Shown here piece by piece: positions 8,501-14,539 of a DNA stretch of 22,919 bases. Numbering within the stretch: the first letter of the stretch is position 1; every line of letters starts with the position of its first letter. This DNA is from an uncultured Collinsella sp. (GTDB lineage Bacteria; Actinomycetota; Coriobacteriia; Coriobacteriales; Coriobacteriaceae). Made by a program: the position numbers and the translations under genes. The stretch covers positions 1 through 22,919 of the forward strand of contig CABUDI010000028.1 in NCBI GenBank assembly GCA_902490305.1. Direction: 5' to 3'. The notes beneath the pieces were generated by a model. The model was not told where the DNA came from. It saw only the letters and a list, made by a program, of their open reading frames with translations, and searched no databases.

Positions 8501-10312
8501 AATAACCTTGAACAGGGCATTCTTGATGACGGAATAGGACAGGCCGGCCGCGATGTCGCCCACCGTGGCGCCTTCCTTTTGCGCCTGCTTGACGCGCGAG
8601 TTCATAAAGACCGTGCAGCGGCTGCCCAAATCGACCGGGGCCTTGGCATGGATGGCGGCATCGGCGAACGCGCGCACGTCCATGTTCATAGAGACGGCGA
8701 AGCTCTCGATAAAGCTACCGCAACCCGACGAGCAGGCCTCGTTGAGCATGATGTGCTCGATAACGCCGTCCTTGACGCGCAGGCACTTCATGTCCTGGCC
8801 GCCGATGTCCAGAATGAACTCGACGCCGGGCAGGAATGCCTTGGCGCCGCGCAGGTGCGCGACGGTCTCGATCTCGCCGGAATCGGCCTTGAGAGCCTCG
8901 ATGAGCAGCGCCTCGCCGTAGCCCGTGGTGGTCACGTGGCCGATGGTGCAGCCGGCGGGGATGTGGTTGTAGAAATCGGCCATGATGACCTTGGCCGTAC
9001 CCAGGATGTCGCCGTTGTTGTTGCCATACCAGGTATGCAGCAGCTGGCCGTCCTCGCCTACGAGCGCGGCCTTCATGGTGGTGGAACCGGCGTCGATGCC
9101 AATGAACACGCGGCCGGTGTAGCCGTCGAGCTTGCCCTTGGGGACGACTTCCTGGTCGTGGCGGGTTTTGAACTCGGCGAAGTCCTCGTCGGTGGCAAAG
9201 AGCGGATCCAGGCGCTCGACCTCGGCACCCTGTGTGTCACCCAGGGCATCGATAGCCTCGATGAGCTGCGGGAACGTGCTGAGCTTGTTGGACTCATGCG
9301 CCATGGCGGCGCCGCTCGCCACAAACAGGTGAGCGTTTTGGGGCACAATGCGGTGCTCCTCGTCCAGGTTGAGCGTAAGGTAGAAGCGGTGGCGCAGCTC
9401 GGAGAGGTACTGCAGCGGGCCGCCCAGGAAGGCGACGTTGCCGCGGATGGGACGGCCGCACGCCAGGCCCGAGATAGTCTGGGTCACGACAGCCTGGAAG
9501 ATGGAGGCCGCCACGTCCTCGGGGCGGGCGCCTTCGTTGAGCAGCGGCTGGACGTCGGTCTTGGCAAAGACGCCGCAGCGGCTGGCGATTGGATAGATGG
9601 TGGTGGCGTTGGCCGCGAGCTCGTTGAGGCCGCTGGCGTCGGTGTGCAGCAGAGTGGCCATCTGGTCAATGAACGCGCCAGTGCCGCCGGCGCAGGTGCC
9701 GTTCATGCGCTGCTCGATGCCGTTGTCGAAGTAGATGATCTTGGCGTCCTCGCCGCCCAGCTCGATGGCGACATCGGTGGCCGGGATAAGGGTCTCGACG
9801 GCACGCTTGCTGGCGATGACCTCCTGGACAAACTCCAGGTCGAGCCATTGGGACAGCAGCAGGCCGCCCGAGCCGGTAATGGCGCAGGTCATCTGGGCCG
9901 TCGGCAGCACGGTCGCAGCACCCTCGAACAGGTCGCGGGCGCAGGCGCGGACGTCGGTGTGGTGGCGCTGGTACTTGGCATAGACGATCTGGTTGTCGTC
10001 GTTGAGCACGGCGAGCTTAACGGTGGTGGAACCCACGTCGATGCCCAAGTGCAGGTTGCCACGAGCGTTCTCGGGGTTGAAGATCGCGCCTTCGGGGGCG
10101 TGGGCGGCGGTGACAGCTACGGGCTCAGCGGCGGTGGCGGGCTCGCTAGCGATGGACGTCTCCCCTGCCGCGTTCTTGGCCTCGGCAACCGCCTCGGCGA
10201 CCTTCTCGGCAGCGGCAGTCGCGGCCTTCTGCGCGGCGTCCACCACGGCGGGCGCGGCCTCGCGTGCGGCAGCAACCACACGGTCTTTAATGCCCTCGAC
10301 GAGTTTGCTCAT
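5528..10312 (-). CDS. Two-domain acyl-CoA dehydratase activase fused to dehydratase-like regions
   Basis: This 1594-residue protein belongs to the 2-hydroxyacyl-CoA dehydratase activator family (HgdC/BcrA type). Two actin-like ATPase domains are visible: residues 87-340 (GIDVGSTT at 90-97, GGEDAK, Cys207 and Cys246) and 402-660 (GIDAGSTT at 404-411, GGQDMK, Cys527/531 and Cys566). The cysteines are the expected ligands for the bridging [4Fe-4S] cluster. A Cys cluster follows (688, 691, 695, 714), then a DUF2229-like region (about 752-980), a low-complexity linker (1080-1130) and an HgdB-like C-terminal part (about 1145-1545) ending in C1571-x2-C1574. Activators use ATP hydrolysis to drive low-potential electron transfer to a dehydratase. 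The substrate of this large fused form is not established. The first 75 residues are an unusual Ala/Glu/Lys-rich helix-forming extension. It is co-transcribed with the TetR gene 11 bases upstream. Confidence 0.9.
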   Translation of the reverse strand: MSKLVEGIKDRVVAAAREAAPAVVDAAQKAATAAAEKVAEAVAEAKNAAGETSIASEPATAAEPVAVTAAHAPEGAIFNPENARGNLHLGIDVGSTTVKLAVLNDDNQIVYAKYQRHHTDVRACARDLFEGAATVLPTAQMTCAITGSGGLLLSQWLDLEFVQEVIASKRAVETLIPATDVAIELGGEDAKIIYFDNGIEQRMNGTCAGGTGAFIDQMATLLHTDASGLNELAANATTIYPIASRCGVFAKTDVQPLLNEGARPEDVAASIFQAVVTQTISGLACGRPIRGNVAFLGGPLQYLSELRHRFYLTLNLDEEHRIVPQNAHLFVASGAAMAHESNKLSTFPQLIEAIDALGDTQGAEVERLDPLFATDEDFAEFKTRHDQEVVPKGKLDGYTGRVFIGIDAGSTTMKAALVGEDGQLLHTWYGNNNGDILGTAKVIMADFYNHIPAGCTIGHVTTTGYGEALLIEALKADSGEIETVAHLRGAKAFLPGVEFILDIGGQDMKCLRVKDGVIEHIMLNEACSSGCGSFIESFAVSMNMDVRAFADAAIHAKAPVDLGSRCTVFMNSRVKQAQKEGATVGDIAAGLSYSVIKNALFKVIKLRDPKEIGSQVIVQGGTFMSDATLRAFEQLTGVHAVRPDIAGCMGAYGAALLARDRAGANGTSTILSAEDIAHLTVTQKHVRCGRCSNNCQLTVNDFGGGRRFITGNRCEKGAGHKKQKTEAPNLFKKKNELLFNREVLSPDEAPRGTVGIPRALNMYENYPFWHAFFTRLGFSVQLSDQSSKKTYQAGIESMPSESVCYPAKMSHGHVMNLIDRDVDFIWMPCVRWERKEDPTAGNCYNCPIVMSYPTALALNIDEIREQNIEFLYPFVPYHDKTELKRRLYQVLAVDRVADAEAGRGRVRGPKITRSEVDAAVNAAFEADARFHEDIQTMGEEALKWVEDHGGHGIVLAGRPYHNDPEINHALPELISSFGFAVFTEDSLAHLVKPERPIRVVDQWMYHSRLYAVARFVTMRNDLDLIQLNSFGCGLDALTTDQVQEILEASGKIYTVLKIDEVSNLGAARIRIRSLMAALKDQEAERLAEATAAGETYEQGDAAPVAPSTDAPAFASRKYTFEAQRESASTAWPKVPFTEQMREEGYTILCPQMAPIHFDLVKEVFRGAGYNLELLPSTDHDAVEAGLRYVNNDICYPSILVTGQIMEAIESGRYDLSKTAVVISQTGGGCRATNYIALIRKALRESGHPEIPVISLSAVALGEDNPGFKITPALLKQAVYAVLFGDVMMQMLYRCRPYEATPGAANALYEEYMARARKLAPKFNRHNYTKLCREAIRAFDTMPLVGEGTKPRVGVVGEILVKFHPTANNHVVDVIEREGCEAVVPGLLDFFLYSMSNAELQKDELGSSATTRAGMQALIKLVDWMRTPVEEMLEKSRRFEAPERIGTMADKARTVLSVCNNMGEGWLLTAEMLDLIDHGAPNIICTQPFACLPNHVVGKAVIKELRRQHPESNIVAVDYDPGASEVNQLNRIKLMISVAKENMRAGKGFKLEKVAPLAMDEVTGQMRAHDGCVSCGSVDESAVASVAERLGRGVK

Positions 10313-10323
10313 TGTCTCTCCTC

Positions 10324-11034
10324 TTAGTTGTTGGACTCGACGGTTGCGGTGGTGTCGACCGCGTCCTCGAGCTGCAGATTCAATAGCTTCATGCCGTATT
10401 CCGGCACGTTGATATCGATGGGTTGGCCATACAGGTCGCCGGGGCGCACAAAGGCGATGACTGTCATAATGCGCGCCATGGTCTCGGGCGATTCAGAAAG
10501 GTCACGCTCAAACCAACGTTGGATCATGCCGACCTCGGCACTCACGACATAGGTGACGTAGTAGTCAAAGAAGGTGCCCAGCGCCAAGCCCAAAATGCCC
10601 GTCTGTGCACGCGGCACCACGGCCTCGCGTGCGGTATCGATGATCTTTTTAATAAAGGCGGGGTCGCCGCCCGGGCCCAGCAGGGCCCCGATAAGGTCGC
10701 GATTAGCCGCAAGATAGCGAAGCAGCTCAACCGAACCGGGTGCCGGCTCGAGCTCGTCGATGTTGCGGTAAAGATCGGGTAATTGAGCTGCGGTGATAAG
10801 CTCCACCCGCTCACGAATCTCGGCAAGCAGGCCGTTCTCGATCTGGCTGATAAAGTCGGGGATATCGCGGTAGTGCGAATAGAACGTACGGCGCGTAAGA
10901 CCGGCGCGCTCGGTGAGCGACGCGACGTTAATGCGCGAAAGGTCGCCGCTTTCGGCAAGCTCGCTGGCAAGCGCCTGGCGAAGGGCACGCTGCGAGCGAA
11001 GGGACCGGCGATCGCATTTCTCGAGCTGGGACAA
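10324..11034 (-). CDS. TetR-family transcriptional regulator
   Basis: This 236-residue protein has a TetR-type DNA-binding domain at the N-terminus: residues about 35-58 read RINVASLTERAGLTRRTFYSHYRD, the typical helix-turn-helix. The rest is an all-helical ligand and dimer domain without a recognisable signature. I chose a TTG start at 11034 because AAGGAGG lies four bases before it. The stop is 11 bases ahead of the activase start, so the two form an operon, and this protein probably controls the activase gene and itself. A perfect palindrome 52 bases upstream is a candidate binding site. Confidence 0.88.
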   Translation of the reverse strand: MSQLEKCDRRSLRSQRALRQALASELAESGDLSRINVASLTERAGLTRRTFYSHYRDIPDFISQIENGLLAEIRERVELITAAQLPDLYRNIDELEPAPGSVELLRYLAANRDLIGALLGPGGDPAFIKKIIDTAREAVVPRAQTGILGLALGTFFDYYVTYVVSAEVGMIQRWFERDLSESPETMARIMTVIAFVRPGDLYGQPIDINVPEYGMKLLNLQLEDAVDTTATVESNN

Positions 11035-11085
11035 GCGTCCTCCTTGTTACTCAGCCTGTGCGCTATTACACAGTGCGAGTATTAT

Positions 11086-11100
11086 TGCACACCGTGTGCA
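11086..11100. promoter_or_regulatory. Candidate TetR operator palindrome
   Basis: TGCACAC-C-GTGTGCA is a perfect 7+1+7 palindrome located 52 bases upstream of the TetR-type gene. A looser dyad, CTGTG-8-CACAG (11056-11073), lies between it and the gene. TetR regulators typically bind palindromes of this size in their own promoters. The assignment rests on position and symmetry only. Confidence 0.45.
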
Positions 11101-11126
11101 TCAACACGTAAAGGCAATATTTGGGT

Positions 11127-11155
11127 TGTGACAAAGGGACGGTCCCTTTGTCACA
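11127..11155. repeat. Perfect 14+1+14 palindrome, GTGACAAAGGGAC family
   Basis: The arms TGTGACAAAGGGAC and GTCCCTTTGTCACA are exactly complementary around a single G. A second, imperfect copy lies at 11563-11589, and a half-copy (TGTCCCTTTTT) lies near 18452. Such elements recur between genes in related genomes as far as I recall. They could act as bidirectional hairpins or as REP-like mobile palindromes. No gene was found in the surrounding 11101-11309. Confidence 0.75.
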
Positions 11156-11297
11156 TTCAGCGACCGCCTAGGTTGTGCCAGTTGTGCCTGGCTTTTGAAG
11201 CGGCATCGCCGATTGTTCAAAATGTCATTCGTGGGTAGAATAGTGTCGACGGCAGCCCAAGTTCTGGAAAGCTGGGCAGCGCCGTTGTTTGCATTAG

Positions 11298-11326
11298 GGG
11301 GTCAACGCCTTAGCGGCGGCGACCCC
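11298..11326 (-). terminator. Hairpin overlapping the end of the small membrane peptide gene
   Basis: GGGGTC (11298-11303) pairs with GACCCC (11321-11326), and CGCC (11306-11309) with GGCG (11315-11318) inside it. On the minus strand the structure contains the peptide's stop codon. No long T-run follows, so it may be a stabilising 3' hairpin rather than a strong terminator; such structured ends are typical of type I toxin mRNAs. Confidence 0.5.
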
Positions 11327-11435
11327 TTCTGTTGCGCTTCGAACGCTGCTTGAGTGCCTCGGAAAGGCCGACAAGTGCCGTGAAGAACGAGACCAAAGCG
11401 GTCAGAAGTCTCACGAAATCAATCAAATCGGTCAT
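11310..11435 (-). CDS. Small membrane peptide, type I toxin-like (41 aa)
   Basis: This short gene starts with ATG behind a near-consensus GGAGGTGA site eight bases away. The 41-residue product begins MTDLIDFVRLLTALVSFFTA, forming a single hydrophobic helix (residues about 8-24). It ends in a strongly basic tail, KQRSKRNRRGRRR. This size, one membrane span and a cationic tail are what type I toxins and holin-like small peptides look like. The ribosome binding site can pair with CCTCC just upstream in the message, and a GC-rich hairpin spans the stop codon. I could not identify an antisense antitoxin RNA, although the antisense strand across 11300-11500 is free of other genes. The coding call is fairly strong; the toxin role is inference. 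Confidence 0.65.
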   Translation of the reverse strand: MTDLIDFVRLLTALVSFFTALVGLSEALKQRSKRNRRGRRR

Positions 11436-11443
11436 GGGCATCA

Positions 11444-11461
11444 CCTCCCATCAGATGGAGG
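11444..11461 (-). promoter_or_regulatory. Hairpin sequestering the ribosome binding site
   Basis: On the minus strand CCTCC (11461-11457) can pair with the GGAGG of the ribosome binding site (11448-11444), closed by a short CATC/GATG-type inner pairing with one bulge. This would block translation of the 41-residue peptide until the RNA is processed or refolded, a control mode known for type I toxin messages. Confidence 0.45.
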
Positions 11462-11562
11462 GCGCTGCCCGACACATGGAGCTGCCGTCAACGATACCGA
11501 TTCTATCAAAACTTAGTTATATATACGAATATATGTTCGCATGCCAAAGGTGCAGGGTTCTC

Positions 11563-11589
11563 GTGAAAAAGGGGCTGTCCCTTTGTCAC
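11563..11589 (-). terminator. Palindromic repeat copy acting as possible terminator of the HAD gene
   Basis: GTGAAAAAGGG (11563-11573) pairs with CCCTTTGTCAC (11579-11589) with one mismatch. It begins one base past the HAD phosphatase stop codon and contains a run of five T on the minus strand, so it could end that transcript. It is a diverged copy of the palindrome at 11127-11155. Confidence 0.55.
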
Positions 11590-11590
11590 A

Positions 11591-12454
11591 TTATTCGATG
11601 ACGGTGCGGGAATTTTGCTTGTGCATGGTGGCGAGCATGTGTTTGGGGACGGCGTGGACCATGCAGCTGCCGATGGTCGCGCTCGCGGCGGCCTTGGCGG
11701 CATCGCTTGCGTTTTTGGTCGCGTAGCTGTGGCGGAAGCGTTTGAGCATGGCAATGTCGTTGCCGCCGTCGCCGTAGACCGCGACCTCGTCCTCGGCAAT
11801 ACCGTAGTAGCCCGCCAGCCACGCCACGCTCTCGCCCTTGTTGCACGCCACGTCCGTGATCTCGAACATCACCGGATCGAACGGCGCGTTGACCACACGG
11901 TCCGATCGCTCAGCCAAATATGCCTTAAGGTCGCGCTCCAGCTCGGGCGAGGTCACGCGGCAGTTGATTTTGCACACGTCATGACGCAGGATGTCACCGA
12001 TCGACTGGTCGAAATACTGTTCCTCGTGATACCCGCCACGTGCACGCATGCCGCGCATCACGATGCGCTTGATAGGACTGTCCTTTTTAAAGCCCGCCTG
12101 GTGCATCTCGAACGAACCGCTCGAGAACATGCCGTCGGGCGTGGAGCAGTCGAAGCAAATGTCCGGGAACGCTTTGAGCAGCTCCTCGGTAACCTGCGGG
12201 TCGATGGTCCAGGTCTTGAGCACCTCACCATGGCTGTCGCGCACGATGGATCCGTTGGAGCAGCAGGCGTCGAGTGCCAGACCTGTGAAGCCATGCTCGC
12301 CGATCGGCAGCGTCGAGCGTCCGGTCGCGGGAACCACATGCAGCCCGGCTTCGGTCAGCTCGCGAATGGCGCGGCGGATGGTTCCGTCGGCCTCGTGTAG
12401 GGCATTCAGCAGCGTTCCGTCTAAGTCACTCGCAAACATCTTGATCATGGGCAT
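11591..12454 (-). CDS. Cof-type HAD-IIB family phosphatase
   Basis: This 287-residue protein is a HAD-superfamily hydrolase of the Cof/IIB type, which removes phosphate from sugar phosphates, nucleotides or cofactors. The nucleophile motif DLDGT starts at Asp10 with the general acid Asp12, and the Mg-binding motif YGDGGND is at 227-233, near the usual place. The length is normal for the family. GGAG lies a few bases before the ATG at 12454; the ATG two codons on is an alternative. It follows the PII gene on the same strand but a hairpin separates them, and TACAAT at about 29 bases upstream may be its own -10. The substrate cannot be told from sequence. Confidence 0.9.
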   Translation of the reverse strand: MPMIKMFASDLDGTLLNALHEADGTIRRAIRELTEAGLHVVPATGRSTLPIGEHGFTGLALDACCSNGSIVRDSHGEVLKTWTIDPQVTEELLKAFPDICFDCSTPDGMFSSGSFEMHQAGFKKDSPIKRIVMRGMRARGGYHEEQYFDQSIGDILRHDVCKINCRVTSPELERDLKAYLAERSDRVVNAPFDPVMFEITDVACNKGESVAWLAGYYGIAEDEVAVYGDGGNDIAMLKRFRHSYATKNASDAAKAAASATIGSCMVHAVPKHMLATMHKQNSRTVIE

Positions 12455-12489
12455 GCCTCTCCTTCGTCTGCACGATATTGTAGACGAGA

Positions 12490-12519
12490 ACGGGCGCGCC
12501 CCAAGAGAGGCACGCCCGT
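12490..12519 (-). terminator. Hairpin between PII and HAD genes
   Basis: ACGGGCGCGCC (12490-12500) pairs with GGCACGCCCGT (12509-12519), 11 pairs with one wobble and an 8-base loop. It begins 16 bases past the PII stop on the minus strand and is followed by TTCTCGT. The short T-tract makes it a moderate terminator candidate. Confidence 0.6.
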
Positions 12520-12535
12520 CAGGCGAAAGATTGTC

Positions 12536-12874
12536 CTACACCGCGGCGGGGCCGTGTTCGCCGGTACGGATGCGGATAACCTCCTCGACCGGCTCAACCC
12601 AAATCTTGCCGTCTCCGACGGCGCCGGTGCGAGCAGCATTGCAGATAATCTCGACAATTCCGTCGACATGTTCATCGGCACAAATGAGCGTGAACTGCAC
12701 CTTAGGGATCGTGTTGACAAGCAACTCGTTGCCGCGCACGTATTCCTTCCAGCCATGCTGCGCGCCGCAGCCCTGCACTTGGTTGATGGTCATACCACGA
12801 ACATCAGCAGCAAACAGCGCATCTTTAAGAACCTCAAGCTTTTCGGCACGAACAATCGCCGTAATCTTCTTCAT
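12536..12874 (-). CDS. glnK: Nitrogen regulatory protein PII (GlnB/GlnK family)
   Basis: This 112-residue protein is the standard PII length and begins MKKITAIVRAEKLEVLKDAL. Gln39, in GCGAQHG, and Arg47 of the nucleotide and 2-oxoglutarate sites are present, as are the B-loop TGAVGDGKIWV and the C-terminal RIRTGE. PII trimers sense ATP/ADP and 2-oxoglutarate; GlnK-type members plug the AmtB ammonium channel. Its position after amtB on the same strand supports that role. In the T-loop the residue usually uridylylated, Tyr51, is Leu (RGNELLVN), so control by uridylylation at that site is not possible. GAGAGGAA precedes the ATG. A 189-base gap with a large inverted repeat separates it from amtB, so it may be expressed at a different level. 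Confidence 0.92.
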   Translation of the reverse strand: MKKITAIVRAEKLEVLKDALFAADVRGMTINQVQGCGAQHGWKEYVRGNELLVNTIPKVQFTLICADEHVDGIVEIICNAARTGAVGDGKIWVEPVEEVIRIRTGEHGPAAV

Positions 12875-12917
12875 AGTGAATTCCTCTCAATAATCAACGT
12901 ATCCCTTTACATGAGAC

Positions 12918-12938
12918 GCAGGTTTCCCAAGTGCCGCA
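12918..12938 (+). repeat. Extra copy of amtB-glnK repeat arm
   Basis: These 21 bases (CAGGTTTCCCAAGTGCCGCA with one more G in front) recur exactly at 12980-13000, 62 bases later, where they form part of the left arm of the inverted repeat at 12977-13067. Confidence 0.85.
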
Positions 12939-12976
12939 AACCAACCTCAGAGATCAAAAAGTTCAACTGACTGGTC

Positions 12977-13067
12977 TTAGCAGGTTTCCCAAGTGCCGCA
13001 GATTGCCGTGAAAGAGGAGCGAAGCGTACTTAAAACGGCAAGGTGCGGTGCTTGGGGAAGCTGCTAA
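12977..13067. repeat. 33-25-33 inverted repeat after amtB
   Basis: The 33-base arm 12977-13009 (starting TTAGCAGGTTTCCCAAG) matches the reverse complement of 13035-13067 at 27 of 33 positions, with a 25-base spacer. The right arm overlaps the amtB stop codon. As RNA it would form a long hairpin between amtB and the PII gene. It could be an attenuator, a processing site that sets the ratio of the two products, or a mobile palindromic element; the extra direct copy at 12918 favours a repeat-family origin. Confidence 0.8.
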
Positions 13068-14341
13068 TCGAGTCCCGAGAAGGAGGGATACGCGCTCTCG
13101 CCGTGCTGACTCGCATCCAAGCCCAGTGCCTCGTCGGCCTCGTCCACACGCAGGCTGCCATGGAACAGCGCCTTGACCACCGCGGCGATCACCAAATCGA
13201 GCACCAACACAATAGCGACCGTCACCACAATGCCCAAGATCTGCGAGATGAGCAGCGACACATCGCCCGTGTAGAGCAGGCCGCCCTTACCGGTCCACGA
13301 GAGCTCCGGCACGCAAAACAAGCCCGTGAGCACACCACCCAAGATGCCGCCAATGCCGTGGCAGCCAAACGCGTCGAGCGCGTCGTCGTATCCGAACTTG
13401 GTCTTAAGCTGACTGATAGCCAGGTAACAGACGGGCGATACGATCAGGCCCATGACCAGCGCTGCCCACGGCTCGACAAAGCCCGCGCCCGGCGTGACCA
13501 CCACAAGGCCCGCAACCAGACCGGTGCTGGCACCCACCAGCGTGGGGCGACCGGTGTGCACGCGCTCGACGGCAAGCCACGAGACCATGCCCGCCGCGCT
13601 GGCCGTCACGGTGTTGAGGATGGCGAGTGCCGCCACGGCGTCGGCCTTAAACTCGCTGCCGCCGTTAAAGCCAAACCAACCAAACCAAAGTAGACCGGCG
13701 CCCAGCGCCACAAACGGCACGTTATGCGGACGGTAGCTCACCATGCCAAAGCCGCGACGACGGCCGAGCATTAAGCAGAGAATCAGGCCCGTGAGACCGG
13801 ACGAAATGTGTACCACGTCGCCGCCGGCAAAGTCGAGCGCGCCGATGATGTCGCCGATAAAGGAACCATCGCCGCCCCAAACCATGTGGGCGAGCGGCGC
13901 ATAGACCACGAGCAGCCAAATGCCCAGGAAGGCCGTCATGGCACCAAACTTAACGCGGCCTGCCAGACTGCCCGTAACGATAGCGGCGGTGATCATGGCA
14001 AACGCCATCTGGAAGGCGATGTTGATGATCTGAGGGTAGACGGCACCATCCGCAGCATTGCCCTCGGCCGCCTGCAGCACCTGGTTGAGCACCGGCAGGC
14101 ACAGCAGCTGGTCAAAGCCGCCAATAAACGGGCTAGAACCGTCGCCACCGTAGGCCAGCGACCAGCCGGCAACAATCCACAGCACACCAACCAGGCCAAT
14201 GGCGCCAAAGCACATAAGCATGGTGTTGATGACATTTTTGCGCCTGGACAGGCCGCCATAGAAAAACGCCAGACCCGGTGTCATTAAAAACACGAGCATG
14301 GTGCAGATGAGCATAAACGTTGTCGATCCCGTATCGTACAT
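13064..14341 (-). CDS. amtB: Ammonium transporter AmtB
   Basis: This 425-residue, largely membrane-spanning protein is an Amt/Mep/Rh-family channel that passes ammonium into the cell. Typical segments are FFYGGLSRRKN near the N-terminus, AGGDVVHISSGLTGL with the conserved Asp and pore-lining His, GFNGGSEF, and DAFGCHGIGGILGG, which holds the second pore His. I place the start at the ATG at 14341 because GGGGGAG lies just before it and the protein then opens with the usual first helix (MYDTGSTTFMLICTMLVF); an ATG 19 codons upstream is open but unsupported. The PII gene follows on the same strand, the conserved amtB-glnK pairing. Three GGAAACG motifs upstream may be regulatory. Confidence 0.95.
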   Translation of the reverse strand: MYDTGSTTFMLICTMLVFLMTPGLAFFYGGLSRRKNVINTMLMCFGAIGLVGVLWIVAGWSLAYGGDGSSPFIGGFDQLLCLPVLNQVLQAAEGNAADGAVYPQIINIAFQMAFAMITAAIVTGSLAGRVKFGAMTAFLGIWLLVVYAPLAHMVWGGDGSFIGDIIGALDFAGGDVVHISSGLTGLILCLMLGRRRGFGMVSYRPHNVPFVALGAGLLWFGWFGFNGGSEFKADAVAALAILNTVTASAAGMVSWLAVERVHTGRPTLVGASTGLVAGLVVVTPGAGFVEPWAALVMGLIVSPVCYLAISQLKTKFGYDDALDAFGCHGIGGILGGVLTGLFCVPELSWTGKGGLLYTGDVSLLISQILGIVVTVAIVLVLDLVIAAVVKALFHGSLRVDEADEALGLDASQHGESAYPSFSGLD

Positions 14342-14444
14342 TCGCTCCCCCTTGGTCGCATGAACGTTGTCGGCGCCCATAATGCGGCCGAGGGGCAACT
14401 GGTGTAGACCAGATACGGCGTTGTTAAACGCTGCGTTGTCGAAT

Positions 14445-14505
14445 GGAAACGGTGCCGCAATCTTGGAAACGGCACGGCAACGGGCGCGAAACGAACGGGA
14501 AACGT
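14445..14505. promoter_or_regulatory. GGAAACG repeats upstream of amtB
   Basis: GGAAACGG occurs at 14445-14452 and 14465-14472, exactly 20 bases apart (about two helical turns), and a third GGAAACG at 14498. They lie in the gap between amtB and the CmpB-like gene, 105 to 165 bases upstream of the amtB start. A nitrogen-responsive binding site is possible but only position and repetition support it. Confidence 0.3.
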
Positions 14506-14539
14506 GCGAACGAGAAGGGCGCGCTTGGCTCCGCTCTGG

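Noticed and set aside
5609..10327. A 1572-codon open frame antisense to the activase gene
   Set aside because: Its translation is low-complexity without domains. It arises from GC-rich codon usage opposite a long real gene with complete family motifs.
11615..12400. 261-codon plus-strand frame over the HAD gene
   Set aside because: Antisense shadow; the minus-strand product has complete HAD motifs.
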